Below, piece after piece: positions 8,122-16,169 of a stretch of 63,069 nt of DNA. The stretch is taken from assembly GCA_002353225.1 (NCBI GenBank), contig DEJF01000060.1:29789-92857 (forward strand), given 5' to 3'. Below the pieces are notes generated by a model that saw only the letters and a list, made by a program, of their open reading frames with translations, was not told the origin of the DNA and did no database searches. Made by a program: the position numbers and the translations under genes. The stretch comes from Prevotella sp. UBA2755. Lineage in GTDB: Bacteria > Bacteroidota > Bacteroidia > Bacteroidales > Bacteroidaceae. Numbering within the stretch: the stretch's first letter is position 1; the number at the start of each line of letters is the position of its first letter.

Positions 8122-8292
8122 GCATATTCAAATTGTGGTACATCAATAGTGACATTCTTAGTCTCGTCCCCATCATCCAATGTAGGAACGGACTACATCG
8201 CGGAATGTCATACCATCTGAAATCCTCCTGCCTTTTTCGTTAAAGTCAGTAGGTTTGAAGTAATAGGTTTCAGTTATTTCTTTTTCAATCAT
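8118..8292 (-). pseudogene. Small operon-leading gene with frameshift
   Basis: The frame starting at 8292 (MIEKEITETYYFKPTDFNEK) stops at 8173 after 39 codons. A second frame, shifted by one base near 8178, continues LDDGDETKNVTIDVPQFEYA and ends at 8118 exactly overlapping the ATG of the next gene. I infer one original gene of about 58 codons disrupted by a single-base indel or sequencing error. It leads the operon of the 70-residue and PD-(D/E)XK proteins. Function unknown. Confidence 0.5.
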
Positions 8293-8850
8293 ACATTATA
8301 ATACATATACGAAGTTACCATGGGATTACTATACAGGATTTCCACATTATTAACTACTCAACCTCATTTTTAACGTATCATAACGGTTCTCCACCTCGAA
8401 GGGTTTGAAAGGAAGAAAATCCTGCTATCCCTGCTACAATGTGGCTGAAATGCCGATAAATAAAGGACGGAGCATGTAGCACGATCAAGAATTATCCTGC
8501 TACAATGGTGCTACAATCCTGCTACAGGATGAATAGTCCCCCTATCGCACTACTCAAATGGCTGAAATGCCGATGTACAAAGGACGCAGACGGGTAGTGG
8601 GATTGAAATGATCGCACTACCATCCCACTACCATCTCCCTACCCAGACAGTAACTGTTTTTTGAGCGGTTTGCTTTCGGCTATAGCCGTTCAGTTGATTG
8701 GCTGGAGCCGTTCAGTTGTTTGGCTATAGCCGAACGGTTGAAAGGATGCCACTTTACCCCTCGAAGGTAGGCACTAATACCCCATCAGTAGTAACTGGCT
8801 ACCCCTACACAAGGCATCTTCATCATCGATCGGAGGCATCGAAGACTTGA
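8293..8850. other. Repeat-bearing intergenic spacer
   Basis: No gene was found in these 558 bases. They contain two copies of GGCTGAAATGCCGAT (8443-8457 and 8560-8574), each followed by an aaaggacg-like tail and near CTGCTACAATG-type words, and a three-copy 22-bp repeat at 8678-8743. Such text looks like a decayed repeated element rather than a promoter region. Confidence 0.6.
8678..8743. repeat. Three tandem 22-bp repeats
   Basis: The units start at 8678, 8700 and 8722. Each begins GGCTATAGCCG or GGCTGGAGCCG and ends with a GTTGA/T-rich word; the core GGCTATAGCC is self-complementary. Copies 1 and 2 share CCGTTCAGTTG, copy 3 has CCGAACGGTTG. Confidence 0.8.
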
Positions 8851-8876
8851 ATGAGAACGAATAATTTCAAAATTCT

Positions 8877-8908
8877 TTTGGTTTTCTTCTCACTTAATCG
8901 TACCTTTG
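8877..8908 (+). promoter_or_regulatory. Complete Bacteroidetes promoter of the tlpA-like gene
   Basis: TTTG at 8877-8880, a 20-nt spacer, then TACCTTTG at 8901-8908 followed by CAG. The ATG at 8932 lies about 24 nt downstream. Confidence 0.75.
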
Positions 8909-8931
8909 CAGAAATTATTAATCTTATAAAT

Positions 8932-9772
8932 ATGAGAAGACTGATTACTTTAGCACTGTTTGCCGTCACGATGACGGCGCAGGCACAAACTACAATTGAC
9001 CCCTATCAGCCACTGATGGATGCTTATGACAAACAGGCTGATAACATCCTGAAAGAATATCGCGCCATCCAGCAGAAAGACCCTAATGGCGAACTCCCTG
9101 AGAGTAAGGCGAAGGCAAAGATTCTGTCCGACCGTCTGGACTCCATCGGCAATGAGCAGTTGAAACTCATCAAGGAGATTATCCGTGACAACCAGGATAA
9201 TGACCTGCCTGCCAAATATATCAAGGATGCGATGTACCAGTTCAGTTATGAGGAACTGAAAGCCGCCCTTGACCCTAAGACTGCCTACTACAATCATCCT
9301 GACCTGGAGATTCCCAAGAAACTGCTTGGCGGGTTACGAGAAGCGTAAACCAGGTATCCTGTTCCATGAGTTGGAGATGCAGGATGTCGAGGACAAACCT
9401 GTAAAACTCAGTCAATGGGTAGGAACCGGTAATTATGTGTTGGTTGATTTCTGGGCATCCTGGTGTGGTCCTTGTCGTCGGGAGATGCCGTTTGTCGTTG
9501 CCGCCTATGAGCAATATCACGCTAAAGGCTTCGATGTGGTGGGTGTGTCCTTCGACCAAAAGAAAGACGCATGGGTCAAGGCAATCCAGCAACTGGGTAT
9601 GAGATGGCACCAGATGAGTGACCTGAAAGGTTGGAAATGTGCCGCTGCCGAAGCCTATGGTGTCAGCAGTATTCCTTCCAATGTCCTCGTTGACCCCACA
9701 GGTAAGATTGTCGCCATGGACTTACGAGGTGAGACACTCCTCGGTAAACTGAAAGAAATATACGGAAAATAA
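8932..9772 (+). pseudogene. TlpA-like thioredoxin-fold protein, single-base frameshift
   Basis: The N-terminal frame starts MRRLITLALFAVTMTAQAQ, a signal peptide, then a helical linker region (DUF-type) to about residue 130. At about 9327-9332 one extra G in the CTTGGCGGG stretch breaks the frame: the expected text ...KKLLAGYEKRKPG continues in the +1 frame. That second part carries the TlpA/ResA domain with VDFWASWCGPCRREMP and a cis-Pro region SSIPSNVLVDPTG. The intact product would be a periplasmic disulfide reductase of about 280 residues. The promoter and terminator are both intact, so a sequencing error or recent mutation is likely. Confidence 0.8.
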
Positions 9773-9777
9773 AGTCA

Positions 9778-9814
9778 ATTAAAGCCCTTAAACGAGTTGT
9801 TTAAGGGCTTTAAT
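9778..9814 (+). terminator. Terminator between tlpA-like gene and asnB
   Basis: ATTAAAGCCCTTAAAC (9778-9793) and GTTTAAGGGCTTTAAT (9799-9814) form a perfect 16-bp stem around GAGTT. It sits between convergent genes and could act both ways. Its left arm recurs in the repeat at 53853. Confidence 0.75.
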
Positions 9815-9842
9815 CATAGTGAATAAAGGCTTTATTTACCCA

Positions 9843-11627
9843 TTAATAAGCCTGTTCGTGAACACCCTTCACAGCACGTCCACTGGGGTCATTCATATTC
9901 TTGAAAGCCTCATCCCATTCCAAAGCGATAGCCGTAGAGCAGGCAACACTCGCCTCACTGGGAACACTACGTGCCGCACTGTCAGAGGGGAAATGCTCCG
10001 CAAAGATACTACGATAGTAATACTCCTCCTTATTCTTAGGCGGATTAATAGGGAAGCGTTCCGCAGCATGCGCCATCTGCTCGTCAGTGACAGCCTCCGC
10101 AGTGATTTGTTTGAGGGTGTCAATCCACGAATACCCTACCCCGTCACTGAACTGTTCTTTCTGTCTCCATACAATCTCCTCTGGTAACATATCAGCGAAA
10201 GCCTCACGGACAATCCGTTTCTCCATCGTCTTTCCCGGACACATCTTCGCTGTGGGATTGGTACGCATGGCGACATCCAAGAACTCCTTGTCGAGGAAGG
10301 GCACACGTCCCTCCACGCCCCATGCCGACAGACTCTTATTGGCACGCAGACAGTCGTACAGATGGAGTTTGGAGAGTTTACGCACCGTCTCCTCATGGAA
10401 AGCCTTAGCGTCAGGAGCCTTATGGAAATAGAGGTAGCCTCCGAATATCTCATCAGCACCTTCGCCAGAGAGCACCATTTTGATACCCATCGACTTGATG
10501 ACACGGGCAAGGAGGTACATCGGTGTAGAGGCACGCACCGTGGTGACATCATACGTCTCGATGAAATAGATGACATCACGCAAGGCATCAAGACCTTCCT
10601 GAATGGTATAGTTGATCTCATGATGCACCGTACCGATATGATCAGCTACTAACTTTGCTTTCGCCAAATCTGGTGCCCCTTTCAGTCCCACGGCAAAACT
10701 ATGCAGACGAGGCCAGTAAGCCTTGGTCTGAGAGTTATCCTCAATACGCATCTCAGAATATTTCTCAGCAATAGCGGAGATCACGGAGGAGTCGAGACCA
10801 CCACTGAGCAGTACGCCATAAGGTACGTCCGACATCAACTGGCGTTTGACAGCCGCTCTCAACGCCTGACGGATATCCTCAGAACTTGCCCCATTGTCCT
10901 TGACGGCATCATACGACATCCAGTCACGATGGTAATAGCGTTTTAGTTCATAGTTCATAGTGCATAGTTCATAGTTCACGGGGGGGAGTTCATAGTGCAT
11001 AGTGCATAGTTCATAGTTATTTTCTTCAGTGCCTTTATGCGCAGCCAACTGTGAACTATGAACTATGAACTTTGAACTCCCATGCAGGTAGTGTCCCGGC
11101 AGGAAAGGCTCATAACGCTGGCATTGTCCCTCCAATGCCTTCAACTCTGAGGCGACATAGACGGTACCATCGTCATCATAACCGATATAGAGGGGGATGA
11201 CCCCTATCGGGTCTCTTGCAATGAGGAACTCTTCCCGTTCCTCGTCATAGAGTACAAAGGCGAAGATACCACTCAACTCCTCCAGGAAGTCAATTCCCTT
11301 ATCCTGATACAAGGCAAGGATGACCTCACAATCCGAACCCGTCTGGAACGCATACTTCCCCTCATAACGCTTACGAATCTCCTGATGGTTGTAAATCTCT
11401 CCATTGACAGCAAGAATCTGTTTGCCGTCTGGAGAGAACAACGGTTGTCCTCCTGACTCTGGGTCGACAATACTCAATCGCTCATGGGCAAGGATTGCCG
11501 ACTTACCACAATAGATACCACTCCAGTCAGGACCACGATGCCGTATCTTATGACTCATTCCTAACACTTTCTGACGCAGTTGCTGCGTCTGCTCCTTCAC
11601 GTTTAATATTGCTACGATTCCACACAT
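9843..11627 (-). CDS. asnB: Asparagine synthetase B, glutamine-hydrolysing, with a repeat-derived insertion
   Basis: The 594-residue enzyme makes asparagine from aspartate, ATP and glutamine. The N-terminal class II amidotransferase starts MCGIVAIL with Cys2 as nucleophile, RGPD near 32 and the oxyanion-hole NGEIYN near 75. The synthetase domain has the PP-loop LLSGGLDSSV near 270. Between LPGHYLHG (about 183) and RYYHRDW (about 230) the protein carries roughly 40 extra residues (VHSSQL..., NYELCTM twice) encoded by aactatg-type heptamer repeats; normal AsnB is about 555 residues. It is the last gene of the pyrG-purF-like-asnB operon, 13 nt after the preceding stop. Confidence 0.92.
   Translation of the reverse strand: MCGIVAILNVKEQTQQLRQKVLGMSHKIRHRGPDWSGIYCGKSAILAHERLSIVDPESGGQPLFSPDGKQILAVNGEIYNHQEIRKRYEGKYAFQTGSDCEVILALYQDKGIDFLEELSGIFAFVLYDEEREEFLIARDPIGVIPLYIGYDDDGTVYVASELKALEGQCQRYEPFLPGHYLHGSSKFIVHSSQLAAHKGTEENNYELCTMHYELPPVNYELCTMNYELKRYYHRDWMSYDAVKDNGASSEDIRQALRAAVKRQLMSDVPYGVLLSGGLDSSVISAIAEKYSEMRIEDNSQTKAYWPRLHSFAVGLKGAPDLAKAKLVADHIGTVHHEINYTIQEGLDALRDVIYFIETYDVTTVRASTPMYLLARVIKSMGIKMVLSGEGADEIFGGYLYFHKAPDAKAFHEETVRKLSKLHLYDCLRANKSLSAWGVEGRVPFLDKEFLDVAMRTNPTAKMCPGKTMEKRIVREAFADMLPEEIVWRQKEQFSDGVGYSWIDTLKQITAEAVTDEQMAHAAERFPINPPKNKEEYYYRSIFAEHFPSDSAARSVPSEASVACSTAIALEWDEAFKNMNDPSGRAVKGVHEQAY
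10945..11078. repeat. Heptamer-repeat element with inverted ends inserted in asnB
   Basis: On the plus strand TTCATAG-type heptamers fill 10945-10979 and 10989-11019, and their inverse (GAACTAT) fills 11051-11078. The 28-nt outer blocks at 10952-10979 and 11051-11078 are complementary at 26 positions, so the segment can fold as a hairpin. Reading frame is kept because the stop that the pure repeat would encode (TGA) is TGC here. Confidence 0.75.
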
Positions 11628-11640
11628 AATATACTTCTTT

Positions 11641-13383
11641 TTATAGTTGTAACTTCAATATTTGCTCTACATAATTCACAAAGGCACGATTAACCATCCG
11701 TACACCGCCTTTGGTAGGATAATGCCCCGTAAAATACCAGTCACCCGGATGATGCGGACAGGCATGGTGCAGTCCCTCGATACTCTGATAAACCAAGACG
11801 ACTGGTGTCTTCATCCCTTCTGGACGTAGCATCTCCACCATCTTAGTATTGATCTCTTCTGTAGTAAAAGGCTCATAGATCTGTCGCACATGATTCTCCG
11901 ACTCTGGGTCTTGTTTGCAGGCATGATAGGTATCGGCGATGAGTTGCTGCATACCACGCTCCTGGATAAGGGCTATCGCGGCACGGAAGGCACAAAGTTC
12001 CTCCAACCTTGACATGTCAATACCGTAATAGTCGGGATAACGTATCTGGGGAGAACTGGACACCATCACGATCTGTTTGGGATGCAGACGGTCGAGAATC
12101 TTGAAGATACTCTCCCGTAAGGTAGTACCTCTCACAATACTGTCGTCGATGATCACCAGGTTATCCTCATAGGGTGTCAGACTGCCATAGGTGACATCAT
12201 AGACATGGGCGGCAAGGTCGTTACGCTCTGTACCTTCGGTAATAAAAGTCCGTAACTTGATATCTTTCCACACCACCTTCTCGATACGTACCTCGTGATC
12301 CAAGCGACGAAACCCGTCCGTCATGCCATAGAAGGCAACCTCCGCCGTATTGGGTATATAGGAAAAGACAGTATGTGATACTTCCCCGTTGATTGCCTGC
12401 ATGATCGGTTGCATCAACTGCTCACCCAAACGTTTACGCTCCTGATAGATATCACGGTCAGAGCCCCGACTGAAATAGATACGCTCGAAAGAGCAGGCAC
12501 TGTACTGTTGGGCTGGTAGTATCTGCTCCAGACATTGTTCCCCATTTTTACGGATCAACAGTGCCTGCCCTGGTTGTAACTCATGAATATCCTCTGCGGT
12601 CAGGTCAAACACCGTCTGTATCACTGGACGCTCACTGGCAATCACCACCACCTCGTCATCCTGATAATAGAACGCAGGACGGATGCCCCATGGATCTCGC
12701 ATGGCAAACATCTCGCCACTTCCTGTCATGCCACACATCACATAACCGCCATCGAAATGCTTCAATGTCTTTTGAAGGACATGCTCCATCCGTATATGGT
12801 CTTCGATATACTGTGTGACAGCCGTACCCTCTAACTGTCTCTCCTTTGCCTCCGCATAAAGCCGTTCCGCCTCCCTGTCAAGACGATGTCCCATCAGTTC
12901 CAGCATGATATAGGAGTCACCATAGATACGAGGTGACTGTCCCTGACTGGTTAGAAACTGAAAGACCTCCTCGATATTCGTCATATTGAAATTGCCACAA
13001 AGACAGAGGTTCTTAGCCCGCCAGTTATTACGACGTAAGAAAGGATGCACAAAGGTCAACCCGCTCTTTCCCGTCGTGGAATAGCGCAGATGCCCCATAT
13101 ATAACTGTCCTGCAAAAGAGTCGTCCGTCCGTTTGAAGATCTCCGTGATTGCCTCTTTTCCCTCGGCACGTTCACGAAACATATACTCCTCACCTGCCGG
13201 TGCATCCAGATTAACACAGGCGATACCCGCACCCTCCTGTCCACGGTTATGCTGTTTCTCCATCAACAGATAGAGTTTGTTCAGTCCATACCGCCACGTA
13301 CCGTATTTCCGTTGGTAGTAGTCTAACGGTTTCAACAGGCGAATCATCGCCACTCCACACTCATGCTTCAACTGTTCCATCAC
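11641..13383 (-). CDS. Amidophosphoribosyltransferase-like protein with altered glutaminase site
   Basis: The 580-residue protein has a class II amidotransferase domain with the nucleophile in KHECGVAMI (Cys9), NRGQEGAGIA near 48 and GHLRYSTTG near 98, then a phosphoribosyltransferase domain with the PRPP loop VIIDDSIVRGTT near 395. This is the PurF layout, the first step of purine synthesis. However the PurF HNGN oxyanion-hole stretch reads LCGNFNMTN here. It is longer than typical PurF (about 470-505). It overlaps pyrG by 23 nt and precedes asnB, so it is a glutamine-using member of the operon. It may be PurF or a diverged paralogue. Confidence 0.8.
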   Translation of the reverse strand: MMEQLKHECGVAMIRLLKPLDYYQRKYGTWRYGLNKLYLLMEKQHNRGQEGAGIACVNLDAPAGEEYMFRERAEGKEAITEIFKRTDDSFAGQLYMGHLRYSTTGKSGLTFVHPFLRRNNWRAKNLCLCGNFNMTNIEEVFQFLTSQGQSPRIYGDSYIMLELMGHRLDREAERLYAEAKERQLEGTAVTQYIEDHIRMEHVLQKTLKHFDGGYVMCGMTGSGEMFAMRDPWGIRPAFYYQDDEVVVIASERPVIQTVFDLTAEDIHELQPGQALLIRKNGEQCLEQILPAQQYSACSFERIYFSRGSDRDIYQERKRLGEQLMQPIMQAINGEVSHTVFSYIPNTAEVAFYGMTDGFRRLDHEVRIEKVVWKDIKLRTFITEGTERNDLAAHVYDVTYGSLTPYEDNLVIIDDSIVRGTTLRESIFKILDRLHPKQIVMVSSSPQIRYPDYYGIDMSRLEELCAFRAAIALIQERGMQQLIADTYHACKQDPESENHVRQIYEPFTTEEINTKMVEMLRPEGMKTPVVLVYQSIEGLHHACPHHPGDWYFTGHYPTKGGVRMVNRAFVNYVEQILKLQL

Positions 13384-14971
13384 TACAAGTTTTTATAAAT
13401 GACATAAACAATGGGTGTGGATGAAGCACGGTAGAGGAATACTCTGGATGAAACTGGGTACCGATATACCAGCGTAAGGTGGGAATCTCAACGATTTCCA
13501 CCAGATGGGCAGTAGGATTGATACCCACCAGTCTCATACCGTTCTGCTCATATTCCTCCGTATATTGGTTATTGAACTCATAGCGATGACGGTGACGCTC
13601 CTTGATGAGTGTTTTCTGTCCGTATGCCTCAGCCACCTTACTACCTGCCACCAGTTCACAATCATAGGCTCCTAATCGCATCGTTCCTCCCATCTGGGTG
13701 ACAGTCTTCTGCTCTTCCATCAAGTCAATGACGGGATGCGTGGTCTGCGCATCCATCTCACAACTGTTGGCATCCTTATAACCCAGTACATTCCTGGCAA
13801 ACTCTACCACCATCATCTGCATACCGAGACAGATGCCGAAGGTTGGGATGTCATGGGTACGGGTATACTGTGCCGCAATGAGTTTGCCCTTAATACCCCG
13901 TTGTCCGAATCCCGGACAGATGATGATACCCGCCATACCATTTAGTTTCTCTGCGACATCCTCATTCGTGATATGCTCACTATTGATGAAATGGAGTCTC
14001 ACTTTCACATCGTTATAGATGCCTGCGAGATTCAGACTCTCCCGAATACTCTTATACGCATCCTGTAAATCATATTTGCCTACCAGTCCGATATGCACCT
14101 CACGGGTGGCGGAACGCTGTTTCCGTATGAAGTCGTGCCACGACTTCATAGCAGGTGTCTCTCCTACTGGAATACCAATCTTCCGCATGATGGCAGCATC
14201 AAGTCCTTGTCGCTGCATACTGACTGGTACCTCATAGATACTGGGCATATCCTCACTCTGCACCACACATTCCAAATCGACATTACAGAAAGAGGCTACT
14301 TTCATGCGAAGGGCATCATCCAGATGACGCTCGGTACGCAACACAAGGATATCAGGCTGGATACCCATTCCCTGCAACTCCTTGACTGAATGCTGAGTGG
14401 GTTTGGTTTTTAACTCATCTGCGGCTTTCAGATAGGGAACGTATGTGAGATGTACACAGACCGCGTTACGTCCTAATTGCCAACGTAACTGTCGGATAGC
14501 CTCCATGAAAGGGGCACTCTCAATATCACCGATAGTACCACCTACCTCTGTAATGACGAAATCCAATCCCTCATTCAGTCCTTCCCGTAACATACGACGC
14601 TTGATCTCATCAGTGATATGAGGGACTACCTGAATTGTTTTACCCAGATAGTCACCATGTCGTTCCCGGTCAATTACCGTCTTATAGATACGTCCTGTGG
14701 TGATGGAGTTATCACGGGTAGTCTCAATACCCGTAAAACGCTCATAGTGTCCCAAGTCCAAATCGGTCTCCATCCCATCCACGGTTACATAGCATTCTCC
14801 ATGCTCATAGGGATTCAGTGTCCCTGGGTCGATGTTGATGTAGGGGTCAAACTTCTGTATCGTGACTTTATAGCCACGTGCCTGAAGCAGTTTTCCGATA
14901 CTGGCGGAAATGATACCCTTTCCTAATGACGAAACAACACCGCCTGTGACGAAGATATACTTAGTTTCCAT
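13361..14971 (-). CDS. pyrG: CTP synthase
   Basis: The 536-residue enzyme aminates UTP to CTP with glutamine or ammonia. The synthase domain begins METKYIFVTGGVVSSLGKG with the ATP loop; DPYINIDPGTLNP and EVGGTIGDIES follow. The class I amidotransferase domain has the nucleophile in FGICLGMQMM near residue 383 and the His-Glu pair in QFHPEYSS near 513. It is the first gene of an operon with the PurF-like gene (23-nt overlap) and asnB. Its promoter carries the TTCTTTC-N9-TAnnTTTG pattern found also at glnK and gltB. Confidence 0.97.
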   Translation of the reverse strand: METKYIFVTGGVVSSLGKGIISASIGKLLQARGYKVTIQKFDPYINIDPGTLNPYEHGECYVTVDGMETDLDLGHYERFTGIETTRDNSITTGRIYKTVIDRERHGDYLGKTIQVVPHITDEIKRRMLREGLNEGLDFVITEVGGTIGDIESAPFMEAIRQLRWQLGRNAVCVHLTYVPYLKAADELKTKPTQHSVKELQGMGIQPDILVLRTERHLDDALRMKVASFCNVDLECVVQSEDMPSIYEVPVSMQRQGLDAAIMRKIGIPVGETPAMKSWHDFIRKQRSATREVHIGLVGKYDLQDAYKSIRESLNLAGIYNDVKVRLHFINSEHITNEDVAEKLNGMAGIIICPGFGQRGIKGKLIAAQYTRTHDIPTFGICLGMQMMVVEFARNVLGYKDANSCEMDAQTTHPVIDLMEEQKTVTQMGGTMRLGAYDCELVAGSKVAEAYGQKTLIKERHRHRYEFNNQYTEEYEQNGMRLVGINPTAHLVEIVEIPTLRWYIGTQFHPEYSSTVLHPHPLFMSFIKTCSDGTVEA

Positions 14972-15034
14972 GTTTTGATTGAATTGAAGTTTACTTTATT
15001 TACCTATTGATGTCACTTTGCATATTTCATTCTG

Positions 15035-15058
15035 CAAAGATAAATCATTTAGAAAGAA
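15035..15058 (-). promoter_or_regulatory. pyrG promoter with TTCTTTC element
   Basis: On the minus strand TTCTTTC (15058-15052), 9 nt, TATCTTTG (15042-15035). The -7 box lies 64 nt from the pyrG ATG. No TTTG -33 box is present; TTCTTTC sits where an activator could replace it. The glnK and gltB promoters have the same spacing. Confidence 0.75.
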
Positions 15059-15110
15059 GAATCTCTCGTTTTCTTTCTTTTTGTTTCTAAATAATTTAAA
15101 AAACTAACAA

Positions 15111-15180
15111 TTTGAAAGAAAACAAAAAGAAACCCTTTTCCTTTGAAAGAAAAAGAGTACAATTCTTGACAAATTGAAAG
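15111..15180. promoter_or_regulatory. Distal box cluster upstream of pyrG
   Basis: TTTGAAAGAAAAC (15111-15123), TTTGAAAGAAAAAGAG (15142-15157) and CAAATTGAAAG (15170-15180), all on the plus strand. The second and third boxes recur in the glnK-gltB spacer in the same order. The second begins 100 bp upstream of the pyrG -7 box. Confidence 0.65.
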
Positions 15181-15439
15181 ACAAGAAGATGTTTAATTAA
15201 GAACAGACGTTATTATCAGAAGGTTTACACTACTGGACTACAGATGAGGATGGCAACGATCACCCAGTTTAAAATCATTTTCATATCAAATATTATATTT
15301 ACCGTATTTGTACTTAACCATTTAAGTGAGTTCGGGTTACAAAGTTGCGAAAAAGCAAGCGAAATGCAAAAGGATTTTTTTTGCATTTCGTAATGAGTAA
15401 GCATGGCTAGCGACGAGCCAGCCATGCCGAGACACCAGT

Positions 15440-16135
15440 TTAAAGTGCTTTAAGCGTGAAACCAAAGACAAAATAGGCTTTCTGCGAACAGGGGTTGGCG
15501 ACCACCTGTGCGAATATCGGGACAGAGAAGGAGTCGGTAATCTTGATATCTTTCGCGGCTTTCAATGCGACATTCGTCACTGCGAAGCCTGAAGTATCAT
15601 AGAAATCCGTGGCATAGGGCACTACACCTAATGTTCCCGTCCATTCGCATGTGGCAAGGCGGAAAGGGGCATTCACCTCGAAATAGGAGGAATAAGCCCG
15701 TTTACCCGACTTGTTGAGTCCGTCGTTGCCTGCGAAGTTGGTGTACCATGCGGCAGAGAGTAGTCCAAAGTCGTAGGCGACTGACGCTTCGAAGACGTGG
15801 CTGGTGCTGTGGGCATTATAATAGAAGTAGCGCTTCTCTGGCGAGTCGAACCAATAATCTGTCACTTCGACGGTCAGCCCGCCAACGGTATAGGAGGCGG
15901 TGAGATCGAACTCCTTTGTGTCTTCCGACTTGAATCCTACCGAGCCCCATGCCGAGAGGCTGAATCCTCTGTAGGCGATGCCGAGTGTGGGCTGCAGGCT
16001 GACATTACCGCAGTCGAGTCCACGCCAGATATACTGACTCACGAAATCGGCTCCAATTGTCGCCTCAATCTTGTCCTGTGCAAGGGCGGTGGCACTTGCC
16101 ACCAGTCCCATTGCTAAAATAACAATCTTTCTCAT
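15440..16135 (-). CDS. Putative outer-membrane porin (TorF-like family)
   Basis: The 231-residue product has a signal peptide (MRKIVILAMGLVASATALAQ) and alternating beta-strand text with GADFVSQYIWRGLDCGNVSL, the opening signature of small porin-like proteins. It ends in an aliphatic-aromatic strand (AYFVFGFTLKAL). It starts 34 nt after the ammonium transporter stop on the same strand, so it is likely co-expressed with glnK-amtB and may let small nitrogen compounds through the outer membrane; that role is inferred from context. Confidence 0.75.
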   Translation of the reverse strand: MRKIVILAMGLVASATALAQDKIEATIGADFVSQYIWRGLDCGNVSLQPTLGIAYRGFSLSAWGSVGFKSEDTKEFDLTASYTVGGLTVEVTDYWFDSPEKRYFYYNAHSTSHVFEASVAYDFGLLSAAWYTNFAGNDGLNKSGKRAYSSYFEVNAPFRLATCEWTGTLGVVPYATDFYDTSGFAVTNVALKAAKDIKITDSFSVPIFAQVVANPCSQKAYFVFGFTLKAL

Positions 16136-16169
16136 ACCTTAAAATAACGCTTATAATGACAATTTATTT

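Larger units (their letters stand above)
14972..15439. other. pyrG upstream region
   Basis: This 468-nt AT-rich spacer holds the pyrG promoter and four GAAAGAA-type boxes, described separately. It also contains a possible 19-codon hydrophobic minus-strand frame at 15225-15284 (MKMILNWVIVAILICSPVV), for which I see no family and little support. The porin gene ends at 15440. Confidence 0.6.

Noticed and set aside
8401..8760. CRISPR-like array
   Set aside because: Repeats are adjacent or irregular with no unique spacers of constant length and no cas genes.
15225..15284. 19-codon hydrophobic frame MKMILNWVIVAILICSPVV downstream of the porin gene
   Set aside because: No ribosome site or family likeness; it lies in AT-rich DNA where such frames arise by chance.
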